Source: Fusobacteriota bacterium (GTDB taxonomy: Bacteria; Fusobacteriota; Fusobacteriia; Fusobacteriales; JAAYPW01). From it: 45,872 nt of DNA. The notes under the pieces were generated by a model. It had not been told where the DNA came from. It saw nothing but the letters and a program-made list of their open reading frames with translations, and did no database searches. The first letter of the stretch is position 1, and the number at the start of each line of letters is the position of its first letter. Shown one piece after another: positions 37,717 through 45,872 of the stretch. The position numbers and the translations under genes are program-made. Location: contig JAAYPW010000081.1 of assembly GCA_012519615.1 (NCBI GenBank), positions 1-45,872 on the forward strand, in the 5' to 3' direction.

Positions 37717-38847
37717 ATGAAAAAAAAATTATATATTGTATTTTTTATTTTGGGAACATTTTTTACATATTCAAATAATATTGAAAATATGCAAGAAGAA
37801 GTAAAAAAAATCGAAAAAGGTATTGAGGAAAAGAAGCAGCAAATTGCCGAAGTTAGTCGTGAACAAAAAAAATATTACGATGATTTAAGAAAACTTGATA
37901 AAGAAGTGAAAACTCTTGAAAATGATAGAAATAAAATTGAAAATAAGCTAAAAACTTTAAATAGAAATATAGATTATGGGGAGAGTACATTAATAATGGC
38001 AACAGAAGAGATGAATTGTAAAAATACCGAGATAAAATCAAAAATACTACTTTGGTATAAATATGGTTCCAAAGGTAGAGTGGAATATATTTCTGTGGGT
38101 GATACATATTTAGATGTTATCGAGCGTGAAGAAAATCTAAAAAAAATGTTGGAACATGATAAAAAAAATATATACGGACTTGTAAATACAAAAAATAGAA
38201 TAGAAGAGGAAAAAGAAAAAATTTTAAATAATAAACAGGAAGTTGAACTCTTAAAAGCAGATTTAATTTTAAAGAAAAAAGAACTTGATAGTAAGCAAAA
38301 GGAAAGAAATATTATACTAAAGAAACTAGGAAATCAAAAATCTTTTTATGAAAAGGAAGTCAAAAAATTAAATTCTCAAAAACAGGAAATTGAGAAAAAA
38401 ATACAACAGATTATCCTTGCAGAAACCAAAGCTGTAAGAGATATGAGTTTAGAAGAGATTATAAGTGAAATAGACTATATGGTTTATCCTATAGATGGTA
38501 TCATTGCAGTAAGATTTGGAGATTGGAAGCAAGGCAAAATCAAAAGTAGTGCAATTGAGATTAAATCTGAATTAGGGTCAAGGGTAGTAGCAGCATCAAA
38601 AGGTAGAGTTATTTATTCTGGAAAATTTCAGAATCTTGGTAAAGTTATAATAATAGACCATGGATATAACCTTGTAACAGTATATGGAAATATGATACAT
38701 AGTATTGTAAAAGTAGGAGAAATTGTAGAGCGAGGTCAAAATATAGGTGTACTAGGTATGTCAACGAATGAAAGAGATGCAAGACTTTATTTTGAATTAA
38801 GATCCAAGGCAATGCCTATTAATCCGCTATTATATTTAAAAAAATAG
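37717..38847 (+). CDS. EnvC-like murein hydrolase activator (coiled coil plus degenerate LytM/M23)
   Basis: Signal peptide, long coiled coil, IEIKSELGSRVVAASKGRVIYSGKFQNLGKVIIIDHGYNLVTVYGNM...ARLYFELR; Zn-ligand residues not conserved. Confidence 0.88.
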   Translation: MKKKLYIVFFILGTFFTYSNNIENMQEEVKKIEKGIEEKKQQIAEVSREQKKYYDDLRKLDKEVKTLENDRNKIENKLKTLNRNIDYGESTLIMATEEMNCKNTEIKSKILLWYKYGSKGRVEYISVGDTYLDVIEREENLKKMLEHDKKNIYGLVNTKNRIEEEKEKILNNKQEVELLKADLILKKKELDSKQKERNIILKKLGNQKSFYEKEVKKLNSQKQEIEKKIQQIILAETKAVRDMSLEEIISEIDYMVYPIDGIIAVRFGDWKQGKIKSSAIEIKSELGSRVVAASKGRVIYSGKFQNLGKVIIIDHGYNLVTVYGNMIHSIVKVGEIVERGQNIGVLGMSTNERDARLYFELRSKAMPINPLLYLKK

Positions 38848-38867
38848 AAAATAAGTAAGGGAGATTT

Positions 38868-39383
38868 ATGAAAATTGAATTATTTATAATATTAATCTTA
38901 GTAATATATATTTTAATAATTTTTATTAAATCAGAAATATCAAAATTTAAAGTAAAACGTAACTTAAAAAAGGGATTATTAGGTGAGATAAAAGCAGCCA
39001 ATTTTCTACAAAAAAAAGGGTATAAAATTATATCTTATCAGAAAGAGGTTAGATATAATTATAATGCTAATGGTGAAGAAATAGAGGTTAGAGTAAGACC
39101 TGATTATATTGTAAAAAAAAATGGAAAAAAATATATTGCAGAAGTAAAAACAGGTGAATTTGTATCTGATTTTAAAAAAAATAGTCAAACTAGAAGACAG
39201 CTTTTAGAATATGATTTTGCAATGGATAATTACGGAACTTTATTAATCGATATGGAGAAAGATAAAATTATAAAAATAGAATTTAAGAAAAAAAAAAATC
39301 GTTTTAATATTTATTTACTAAGATTATTACTGATATTTTCAGTTTTAATTAACTTAATATTATATTATTATATCAATGTTTAG
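38868..39383 (+). CDS. Membrane-anchored PD-(D/E)XK-like (YraN/UPF0102-like) protein
   Basis: N-terminal TM; GLLGEIKAANFLQKKGYKIIS; RPDYIVKKNGKKYIAEVKTG (D-x9-10-ExK); QTRRQLLEYDFA; C-terminal TM. Confidence 0.7.
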   Translation: MKIELFIILILVIYILIIFIKSEISKFKVKRNLKKGLLGEIKAANFLQKKGYKIISYQKEVRYNYNANGEEIEVRVRPDYIVKKNGKKYIAEVKTGEFVSDFKKNSQTRRQLLEYDFAMDNYGTLLIDMEKDKIIKIEFKKKKNRFNIYLLRLLLIFSVLINLILYYYINV

Positions 39384-39415
39384 ACAATTTTATATGGTAT
39401 AAAAGGAGAATTCTT

Positions 39416-40213
39416 ATGAAAAGTGTGTTTATAGTTTATAATTCATACAAAGATACTAGTGTTAAATTATATAACGATATAAAAAACAAGTTAAAAAAAT
39501 TAAATATTAGAGAAGAAAATAAAGAAAACTATAAGAATGCTGACTTTATGATAGTTATAGGAGGAGACGGGACTTTACTTAGAGCATCAAAATATCTAGT
39601 AGATGAAAATATTCCTGTTATAGCTATTAATCAAGGGAGTTTGGGATTTTTAACAGATATTAAAACGGAAGAAACATTTGAAATGATAAATCTTTTTTTA
39701 GAAAATAGATATAACTATGAAGAACGAAACTTTTTGGAATTAAATGTAAATAATAAAATATTTTATGCGTTAAATGATATAGTAATTTCAAAAAATGGGA
39801 TATTATCAAGAATAAAAAAAATCGACCTATTCTCTAACGGAATCTATGTAAATACCTATAGAGCAGATGGGATTATTTTTGCAACACCTACAGGTAGTAC
39901 TGCATATTCATTATCATCAGGCGGTCCTATTGTACATCCAAAATTAAAAGTAACCATTATTACTCCAATAGCACCACATACATTAAGTGCTAGGCCAATT
40001 ATAATAGATGGAGATGATATTATTACATTTAAAGTTTTGGAGAACACAGATGATTTAAGCATAACAATTGATGGACAAGAATCTATTAATTTTACAGAGA
40101 AAAATATGAGTATTAAACTATCGAAAAAGAAAATAATCTTAGTTAAACCAGAAAATAGAGATTATTACTCGATTTTAAGAACAAAATTAAAATGGGGTGA
40201 CAAACTTTGTTAA
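39416..40213 (+). CDS. nadK: NAD kinase
   Basis: VIGGDGTLLRASKYL, INQGSLGFLTDI, ALNDIVISK, YRADGIIFATPTGSTAYSLSSGGPIVHP. Confidence 0.96.
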   Translation: MKSVFIVYNSYKDTSVKLYNDIKNKLKKLNIREENKENYKNADFMIVIGGDGTLLRASKYLVDENIPVIAINQGSLGFLTDIKTEETFEMINLFLENRYNYEERNFLELNVNNKIFYALNDIVISKNGILSRIKKIDLFSNGIYVNTYRADGIIFATPTGSTAYSLSSGGPIVHPKLKVTIITPIAPHTLSARPIIIDGDDIITFKVLENTDDLSITIDGQESINFTEKNMSIKLSKKKIILVKPENRDYYSILRTKLKWGDKLC

Positions 40214-41865
40214 AAGAACTTAGAATTAAAAATCTTGCAATAATTAAAGAGATAAATTTAAATATTAAAGAAAAATTTATTGTCTTAACAGGTGAAACAG
40301 GTGCTGGAAAATCAATTATTTTAGATGGGATAAATTTATTGATTGGGGAAAAAGTGCATACAGATATGATAAGAAAAGATGCAGATGTGCTACTTGCAGA
40401 GGGTGTGTTTAATATAAATAGCGATTCAATTGAAAAATTAGAAGAGATAAATATTGAACCAGACGATGAGCTTATTATTAAACGAACAATTGAAACAGCA
40501 GGAAAAAATAAAATTTTATGTAATGACAGTAGAATTACTTTAAGTGGATTAAAAAATGTGATGAAAACAGTTGTGGATTTAGTTGGACAACATACACATC
40601 AAATGCTTTTAGATAAAAATCAACATCTTAATTTAATTGATAAGTATTTAGATGATGAAGGAGAAGTGCTAAAAAAAGATATAAGAAGTATTCATAGTAG
40701 ATATATTGAAATAAACTCTAAAATTTATAATATAGAGGAGGAAATTAAGGAATTAAGGGAGAAAAAGGATTATTACCAGTTTCAATTAAATGAGATAAAT
40801 AAAGCTAACCTAATAGAAAATGAAGATGTAATATTGGAATCAGAGTATAAAATACTGTTTAATGCTGGAAAAATTAAAGATAATCTCACAGATAGCGTAT
40901 TAAAATTACGTAATGGAGATACAAATATTATGTCAATGTTGTCATCTGTAAAACACAATATTGAAAAAATATCGAATTATTCTGAAGAATTTAGTAAAGT
41001 TTATGATAAAATTGATGAAATTTATTACGATATTGAAGAAGTATTTTATTCAATAGATAATAAATTGGAAGATATAGAGTGTAATGATAATAGATTAAGC
41101 GAAGTTGTTGAAAAACTAGATATAATAAAAAAATTAAAATTAAAATATGGATTTGAAATAAAAGAGATTTTAGAGTATAAAGAAATATTAAAAAATAAAA
41201 TCGCATTAACAGAAAATAATTCTGAAATTGATATATTAAATAAGGAAAAAAAGATACTTGAAGAGGAACATAAAAATAATTCCATAAAATTAACAGAAAA
41301 AAGAAGGAAAATAGCAAATGATATAGAATATAAGATAGTAAAGGAATTATCCGATCTTAATATGGAAAATATAAAATTTAAAGTTCATTTTGTTAAATTA
41401 GCTGAAATGAACCCAACTGGAAATGAAAATATAGAATTTTTAATATCTACAAACATAGGAGAGGATATGAAACCTCTTTCTAAAATTGTATCTGGAGGAG
41501 AGATTTCAAGAATTATGCTTGCTTTAAAAAGCGTTTTTTCAAAAGTAGATAACATCTCCTTACTTATATTTGATGAGATTGATACAGGAATTGGCGGGGA
41601 AACAGTAAAAAAAATTGCAAATAAGTTGGATGAATTAAGTAAATATACACAAATAATATGTATAACACATTCGCCACATATTGCATCACGTGCAAAGCAA
41701 CATTTTTATATTGAGAAAAAAATAGTAGATAATGAAACTATTACATATGTTAATGAATTAGATAATGAAGGTAGAATAAATGAGATATCAAGGATGCTAT
41801 CTGGAAATACTAAAAGTGAAATTGTCAGGGAACATGCAATTTCTTTATTAAGAGGGGAGGAATAA
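40207..41865 (+). CDS. recN: DNA repair protein RecN
   Basis: MLKELRIKNLAIIKEINLNI, LTGETGAGKSIILDGI, IVSGGEISRIMLALKSVFS, LIFDEIDTGIGGETV, QIICITHSPHIASRA. Confidence 0.96.
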   Translation: MLKELRIKNLAIIKEINLNIKEKFIVLTGETGAGKSIILDGINLLIGEKVHTDMIRKDADVLLAEGVFNINSDSIEKLEEINIEPDDELIIKRTIETAGKNKILCNDSRITLSGLKNVMKTVVDLVGQHTHQMLLDKNQHLNLIDKYLDDEGEVLKKDIRSIHSRYIEINSKIYNIEEEIKELREKKDYYQFQLNEINKANLIENEDVILESEYKILFNAGKIKDNLTDSVLKLRNGDTNIMSMLSSVKHNIEKISNYSEEFSKVYDKIDEIYYDIEEVFYSIDNKLEDIECNDNRLSEVVEKLDIIKKLKLKYGFEIKEILEYKEILKNKIALTENNSEIDILNKEKKILEEEHKNNSIKLTEKRRKIANDIEYKIVKELSDLNMENIKFKVHFVKLAEMNPTGNENIEFLISTNIGEDMKPLSKIVSGGEISRIMLALKSVFSKVDNISLLIFDEIDTGIGGETVKKIANKLDELSKYTQIICITHSPHIASRAKQHFYIEKKIVDNETITYVNELDNEGRINEISRMLSGNTKSEIVREHAISLLRGEE

Positions 41866-41867
41866 TA

Positions 41868-42338
41868 TTGAGTTATAAAGACATAGTACTAAAGGCGATT
41901 ATTAATTCTAGTGAAAAAATGTTAAAAGTGAGACCAACATACAATGAAATTGGTGATGAAAAATCTCCTATTAGAGTAGAAGATTTTACAATAATTATGG
42001 GAATTGCAGGTAAAGTTAGTGGTCAATTAATATTTGGTTTTAAAGAAGAGGTTGTTAAAAAGATTGCAGAAATAATGATAGAACAAAATGTAGAATCTCT
42101 TGATGAATTAGCGGTTAGTGCTGTTGCTGAATTTACAAATGTTTTATCTGGAAATAGTACAATAGATATTGTAGAATCAGGTATAAATAAAAAAATAGGG
42201 ATGTCACCACCATCAATTGTACAAGGTAAAAACATGAGAATTTCTACAAAAGTTTTACCTATTGAAAAAATAGTTTTGGATTTTGGATCAACAATAGGAG
42301 AAGTAGTATTACATATAGCGTTAAAAGAAAAAGAATAA
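41868..42338 (+). CDS. CheX-like phosphatase (first copy)
   Basis: ELAVSAVAEFTNVLSGNSTIDI (CheC/CheX ExxN motif); TTG start with SD GGGGAGG. Confidence 0.85.
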   Translation: MSYKDIVLKAIINSSEKMLKVRPTYNEIGDEKSPIRVEDFTIIMGIAGKVSGQLIFGFKEEVVKKIAEIMIEQNVESLDELAVSAVAEFTNVLSGNSTIDIVESGINKKIGMSPPSIVQGKNMRISTKVLPIEKIVLDFGSTIGEVVLHIALKEKE

Positions 42339-42356
42339 ACTAGGGGAGGAATATTT

Positions 42357-42815
42357 ATGAAAGTAGAGTATATCAATCCTTTTATTTCTGCGACTTTTGA
42401 GATTTTAAAAATGACAGCAAATTTTAATCCTATAAAAGGGAAACTAACATTGAAAAACGAGCCTGTACCAAGTTATGGAGTATCAGTTTTAATCGGTGTA
42501 GTCGGCGAAGTTAAAGGTCAAATAATTTATAGTTTATCAGAAAAAACTGCAATGGGTATATCATCTAAAATGATGATGGGGATGCCAATAGAAGAATTTG
42601 ACGAAATGGCAAAAAGTGCAATATCAGAACTAGCAAATATGATAACAGGAAATGCCAGTACTCAATTATCAATGCAAGGTTTAGAAGTTGATATATCACC
42701 TCCTACTTTAGTTACAGGGACAAATGTACATATCACAACAAATACTATGCAAACAATTGTTGTACCAGTGGAAACAGAAGAAGGTATTTTTGAGATAAAT
42801 ATTGCTTTAGAGTAG
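42357..42815 (+). CDS. CheX-like phosphatase (second copy)
   Basis: EMAKSAISELANMITGNASTQLSMQGLEVDISPPTLVTG. Confidence 0.87.
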   Translation: MKVEYINPFISATFEILKMTANFNPIKGKLTLKNEPVPSYGVSVLIGVVGEVKGQIIYSLSEKTAMGISSKMMMGMPIEEFDEMAKSAISELANMITGNASTQLSMQGLEVDISPPTLVTGTNVHITTNTMQTIVVPVETEEGIFEINIALE

Positions 42816-42821
42816 AGTAGT

Positions 42822-43691
42822 ATGAATAAGACAAATAATTATGATATAATATCAGAATTTGAAAATTACATATTAATTGAAAAAGGGCTCTCTAAAAATA
42901 GTATAGAAAGTTATAAAAAAGATTTATATTTATTTTTTAATTTTCTAAATAATAAAAAATATAATGAAATAAAAGAAGAAGATATTTTAAACTATATGGA
43001 TTATATGGAAAAAAAATATAAGAGAAATAGTATCCTTAGAAAAATAAGTACAATAAAAATTTTTTACAATTTTTTAATATTTGAAGGTTATGAATTGGTA
43101 GAGGTGCCAACATCAAATATTGCAGATATAAATAAAGGTAGCTACATGCCACAGGTATTAGAACTTTCTGATATAGAAAAAATAATATCTGCAATAGATA
43201 ATTCTGATAATGGTAAAAGGGATCTTACTATCTTAAAAATTTTAATTGCTACAGGTGCGAGAGTTTCAGAAATAATTAATCTAAAAATAGAAGATATTGA
43301 CATGTCAAATTTTGAATATATTAGAATATTAGGTAAGGGGAGTAAAGGGAGAATTGTACCTCTGTACAAAGAAATAGGAATAGAATTAAAATCATATATA
43401 GAAAATAATAGAGAATCAAAATCAAATGACTATAAAATATTTAATATAAGCAGACAAACATTTTGGAATAACTTAAAAAAATATGCTAAAAATGCTAAAA
43501 TAAATAAAAATGTACATCCTCATATTTTTAGGCATACTGTGGCAACTGAGATGATAAAAAATGGTGCAGATATAAGAGTAGTACAAGAAATTTTAGGGCA
43601 TAGTAGTATTGCAACCACAGAAAAATATACTCATTTAAATAAAAATGAGATAAAAAAAATATACGATAAAATTGGTATTGGTGATGATTAA
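42822..43691 (+). CDS. xerD: XerC/XerD-type tyrosine recombinase
   Basis: SAM-like N-domain LSKNSIESYKKDLYLFFNFL; ATGARVSEIINLKIEDID; HPHIFRHTVATEMIKNGADIRVVQEILGHSSIATTEKYTHL. Confidence 0.9.
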   Translation: MNKTNNYDIISEFENYILIEKGLSKNSIESYKKDLYLFFNFLNNKKYNEIKEEDILNYMDYMEKKYKRNSILRKISTIKIFYNFLIFEGYELVEVPTSNIADINKGSYMPQVLELSDIEKIISAIDNSDNGKRDLTILKILIATGARVSEIINLKIEDIDMSNFEYIRILGKGSKGRIVPLYKEIGIELKSYIENNRESKSNDYKIFNISRQTFWNNLKKYAKNAKINKNVHPHIFRHTVATEMIKNGADIRVVQEILGHSSIATTEKYTHLNKNEIKKIYDKIGIGDD

Positions 43692-44168
43692 ATGATTAAT
43701 AAGATATTTGAAATATTAGGCGATAAATATGAAGATGAATATCATTTAATGAAAAATGGAAAATTAAGAGAAATTTATTATGAATATTCTAAAAAGAAAA
43801 GCATTTTTAAAAAAGAAGATGCTTTTTTATATGGAATATTCTCTTTTTTATTGGAAAAATATGATGATGCAATAGAATATTTATTAAAAGATATTGAAAA
43901 TATTCATATTTTAGACTTAGATATATTATATGAAATAATTGGTGTAGCTTATCTTAACAAAAAAAATTATCTAGAAGCAACAAAATATTTTATATTATCA
44001 ATTAGTATTAATCCAAATAACTACGCTAGTAAATATAATCTTGGTATTACTTACTTAAAAAATAATAATTTCACGTATGCATATAAAATATTTTTAGAAA
44101 TTCAAAGCTCAAGCTTTTCTAATGAAAATATTGATAAAATAGTAAATTATATTAAAACAAAGTTGTAA
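43692..44168 (+). CDS. TPR-repeat protein
   Basis: LDILYEIIGVAYLNKKNYLEATKYFILSISINPNNYASKYNLGITYLKNNNFTYAYKIFLEI. Confidence 0.8.
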   Translation: MINKIFEILGDKYEDEYHLMKNGKLREIYYEYSKKKSIFKKEDAFLYGIFSFLLEKYDDAIEYLLKDIENIHILDLDILYEIIGVAYLNKKNYLEATKYFILSISINPNNYASKYNLGITYLKNNNFTYAYKIFLEIQSSSFSNENIDKIVNYIKTKL

Positions 44169-44188
44169 TAATTATAACTATTTTTATA

Positions 44189-44218
44189 TTGTAATTTTTT
44201 TTTTAATTATGATATAAT
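44189..44218 (+). promoter_or_regulatory. Promoter of mscS
   Basis: TTGTAA (44189-44194), 18 nt, TATAAT (44213-44218). Confidence 0.6.
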
Positions 44219-44253
44219 AGGTCAATAAAAAGAATAGAAAGGAGAAGAATTAT

Positions 44254-45069
44254 ATGGAAACAGAACAAATTGAATTAGTTGCAGAGGAAACATTAACTTA
44301 CACGGAAAAAATATTTGAAAAACTTGTAAATTACGCACCAAAATTAGCTGTGGCAATATTAGTTTTAATTGTAGGAATGTTTATCGTAAAAATTTTAACA
44401 ATTATATTAGGAAAAACAATGGAGAGATCAAAATTTGATACAACTTTAAAAGCTTTCCTAAAATCAATAATCGGCGGATTACTTAAAATTTTATTGTTTA
44501 TTACGGTTGCATCTATGTTAGGAATTCAAATGGCGTCATTTGTTGCAATAATTGGTGCTGCGAGTTTAGCAATAGGACTTGCACTTCAAGGGAGTTTATC
44601 AAACTTTGCAGGTGGAGTATTAATACTTATATTTAGACCATTTAGAGTAGGAGATCATATAGATATCCAAGGTTTCTCAGGAATAGTTGCAGACATAGAA
44701 ATACTTTATACTGTGATAGATACAATGGATAATAAAAGAATAACTATTCCAAATGGTGGACTTGCTAATAGTAGTGTAGTAAACTATTCTAAAAATGAAA
44801 CAAGAAGATTAGATCTTTCATTTAAAATTGAAGGGGAAAAAGATGTAAAAAAAGTAAGAGAAGTACTTACAAAAACTATAAAAACATGTAAAAATATAAT
44901 TAATGATAAAGAAGTTACTATTGAAGTAATTGCACATAGCGAAGCTTTTTTTAATGTAATTACCAAATCATGGGTAAAAAGTAGTGAATATGATGATGCA
45001 AAATTTAGTGTACTAGAATCTGTAAAAAATGAATTTGAAAAAAATGAAATTAAAATAACAAGTATATAA
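44254..45069 (+). CDS. mscS: Small-conductance mechanosensitive channel, MscS family
   Basis: GAASLAIGLALQGSLSNFAGGVLILIFRPFRVGDHIDIQGFSGIVADIEILYTVIDTMDNKRITIPNGGLANSSVVNYS. Confidence 0.95.
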   Translation: METEQIELVAEETLTYTEKIFEKLVNYAPKLAVAILVLIVGMFIVKILTIILGKTMERSKFDTTLKAFLKSIIGGLLKILLFITVASMLGIQMASFVAIIGAASLAIGLALQGSLSNFAGGVLILIFRPFRVGDHIDIQGFSGIVADIEILYTVIDTMDNKRITIPNGGLANSSVVNYSKNETRRLDLSFKIEGEKDVKKVREVLTKTIKTCKNIINDKEVTIEVIAHSEAFFNVITKSWVKSSEYDDAKFSVLESVKNEFEKNEIKITSI

Positions 45070-45120
45070 TTTTAGATTAATTATATTATTAAACTTAAGT
45101 AAAATGGAGGTTATATTAAA

Positions 45121-45872
45121 ATGAGTAAAAAATTATTTAATTTGTTTTTGCTACTAAGTTTTGTATTTTTAGTAACAAATACACAGATAGTAAACGCAAA
45201 AGAGGCTGTAAAGAAAGAGAGTATTTTTATTGTTGACCAAATAGCAAACAATTCTGCGGATTTTACACCAGAATTACAAGAACAGATGCTAGAGGTAATT
45301 AAAATCCTTAATGAAAAAAACTGGGTTAATTTAAAATTAGTTGGACATACAAGTAATACAGGTACAGCTGCACATAATATGGAATTATCTAAACGTAGAG
45401 CTGAAAAAGCAAAAGAATTTTTTGTTAGCAATAATGTAGATACTGATAGAGTTACAACAGATTGGAAAGGTATGAATGAGCCTATAGCAGATAATAATAC
45501 TGCTGAAGGTAGAGCAAAAAATAGAAGGGTAGAGATTCTATTAATCACTTTAAATGAATATCCAATGGAACCGCATATTGTAGGTGTTTATGAAGGTGAA
45601 AATAGATCAAAAGAAGTGGTAATAAATGTTATTAAAGAAGAAAACGTTGAATATACTGCAACAATAAATGGAGAGAACTATATTTTAGGAACACCATTCT
45701 GGAAAGACGGGGAAAATAAAGTTGTAGTTACTGGTAAAAAAAATGGGTTAGAAAGTTCATCAGAAATGAATTTTTCTATGAAAAAAATACCTGTTGATTT
45801 AAATGCGCCAAATATTCCAAAAATTAATGGTATAGAAAATGGTGAAGTTTATACAGAAGGTGTAGTAATTAC
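45121..45872 (+). CDS. OmpA-domain outer-envelope protein with C-terminal Ig-like/repeat region; runs off the window
   Basis: Open frame from ATG 45121 to the end: signal peptide MSKKLFNLFLLLSFVFLVTNTQIVNA; LKLVGHTSNTGTAAHNMELSKRRAEKAKEFFVSNNVD...GRAKNRRVEI; then EYTATINGENYILGTPFWKDGENKVVVTGKKNG. Missing from the supplied ORF list because it has no stop here. Confidence 0.88.
   Translation, partial: MSKKLFNLFLLLSFVFLVTNTQIVNAKEAVKKESIFIVDQIANNSADFTPELQEQMLEVIKILNEKNWVNLKLVGHTSNTGTAAHNMELSKRRAEKAKEFFVSNNVDTDRVTTDWKGMNEPIADNNTAEGRAKNRRVEILLITLNEYPMEPHIVGVYEGENRSKEVVINVIKEENVEYTATINGENYILGTPFWKDGENKVVVTGKKNGLESSSEMNFSMKKIPVDLNAPNIPKINGIENGEVYTEGVVI

Noticed and set aside
42822-43691. xerD as a mobile-element integrase
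   Set aside because: It sits in an operon-like run of housekeeping genes (recN, cheX, TPR) without att-like repeats or phage genes, so a chromosomal Xer role is more likely.
45111-45548. 145-aa minus-strand ORF
   Set aside because: It is antisense to the OmpA-domain gene, whose + frame has a signal peptide, SD and clear OmpA motifs.

Overview
This is a very AT-rich window (I did not compute the exact base composition). Every credible gene is on the + strand. The content looks like a Gram-negative anaerobe of Fusobacteriota type: waaA/kdtA and OmpA occur together with a clostridial-style accBC-asp23-amaP-DUF2273-nusB run. That taxonomic statement is inference. Gene order: hybrid-kinase C-terminus, cspA, waaA-trmB-purA, xseB-ispA-proB-HAD-dnaE, accB-like/accC/asp23/amaP-like/DUF2273/nusB, a pseudoREC-STAS-REC-PP2C protein, bioB-bioF, a small Cys protein, ridA, a frameshifted Cache-PAS-GGDEF gene, fprA, xth, a glucodextranase-C-like secreted protein, rsmD, an orange-protein (ORP)/Mrp/MinD-ferredoxin cluster, a hybrid histidine kinase, split transketolase, ftsEX-envC, a membrane-tethered PD-(D/E)XK-like protein, nadK, recN, two cheX-like genes, xerD, a TPR protein, mscS and the start of an OmpA-domain protein. 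Main points for a second look: (1) three unrelated genes (accC, the GGDEF gene, the transketolase C-subunit) have a strong Shine-Dalgarno about 40 nt from the start codon with a near-perfect hairpin filling the gap, so that folding restores roughly normal spacing; (2) the AccB-like protein next to accC has Gly where the biotinylated Lys should be; (3) a diverged intergenic repeat of at least 240 bp occurs three times; (4) the GGDEF gene is split at a (TA)4 tract; (5) an ORP-type cluster carries a J-domain protein, an Mrp-NifX fusion with a Cys/His tail, an 18-bp palindromic operator, and a decayed membrane-protein locus inside it. No database search or folding calculation was run.
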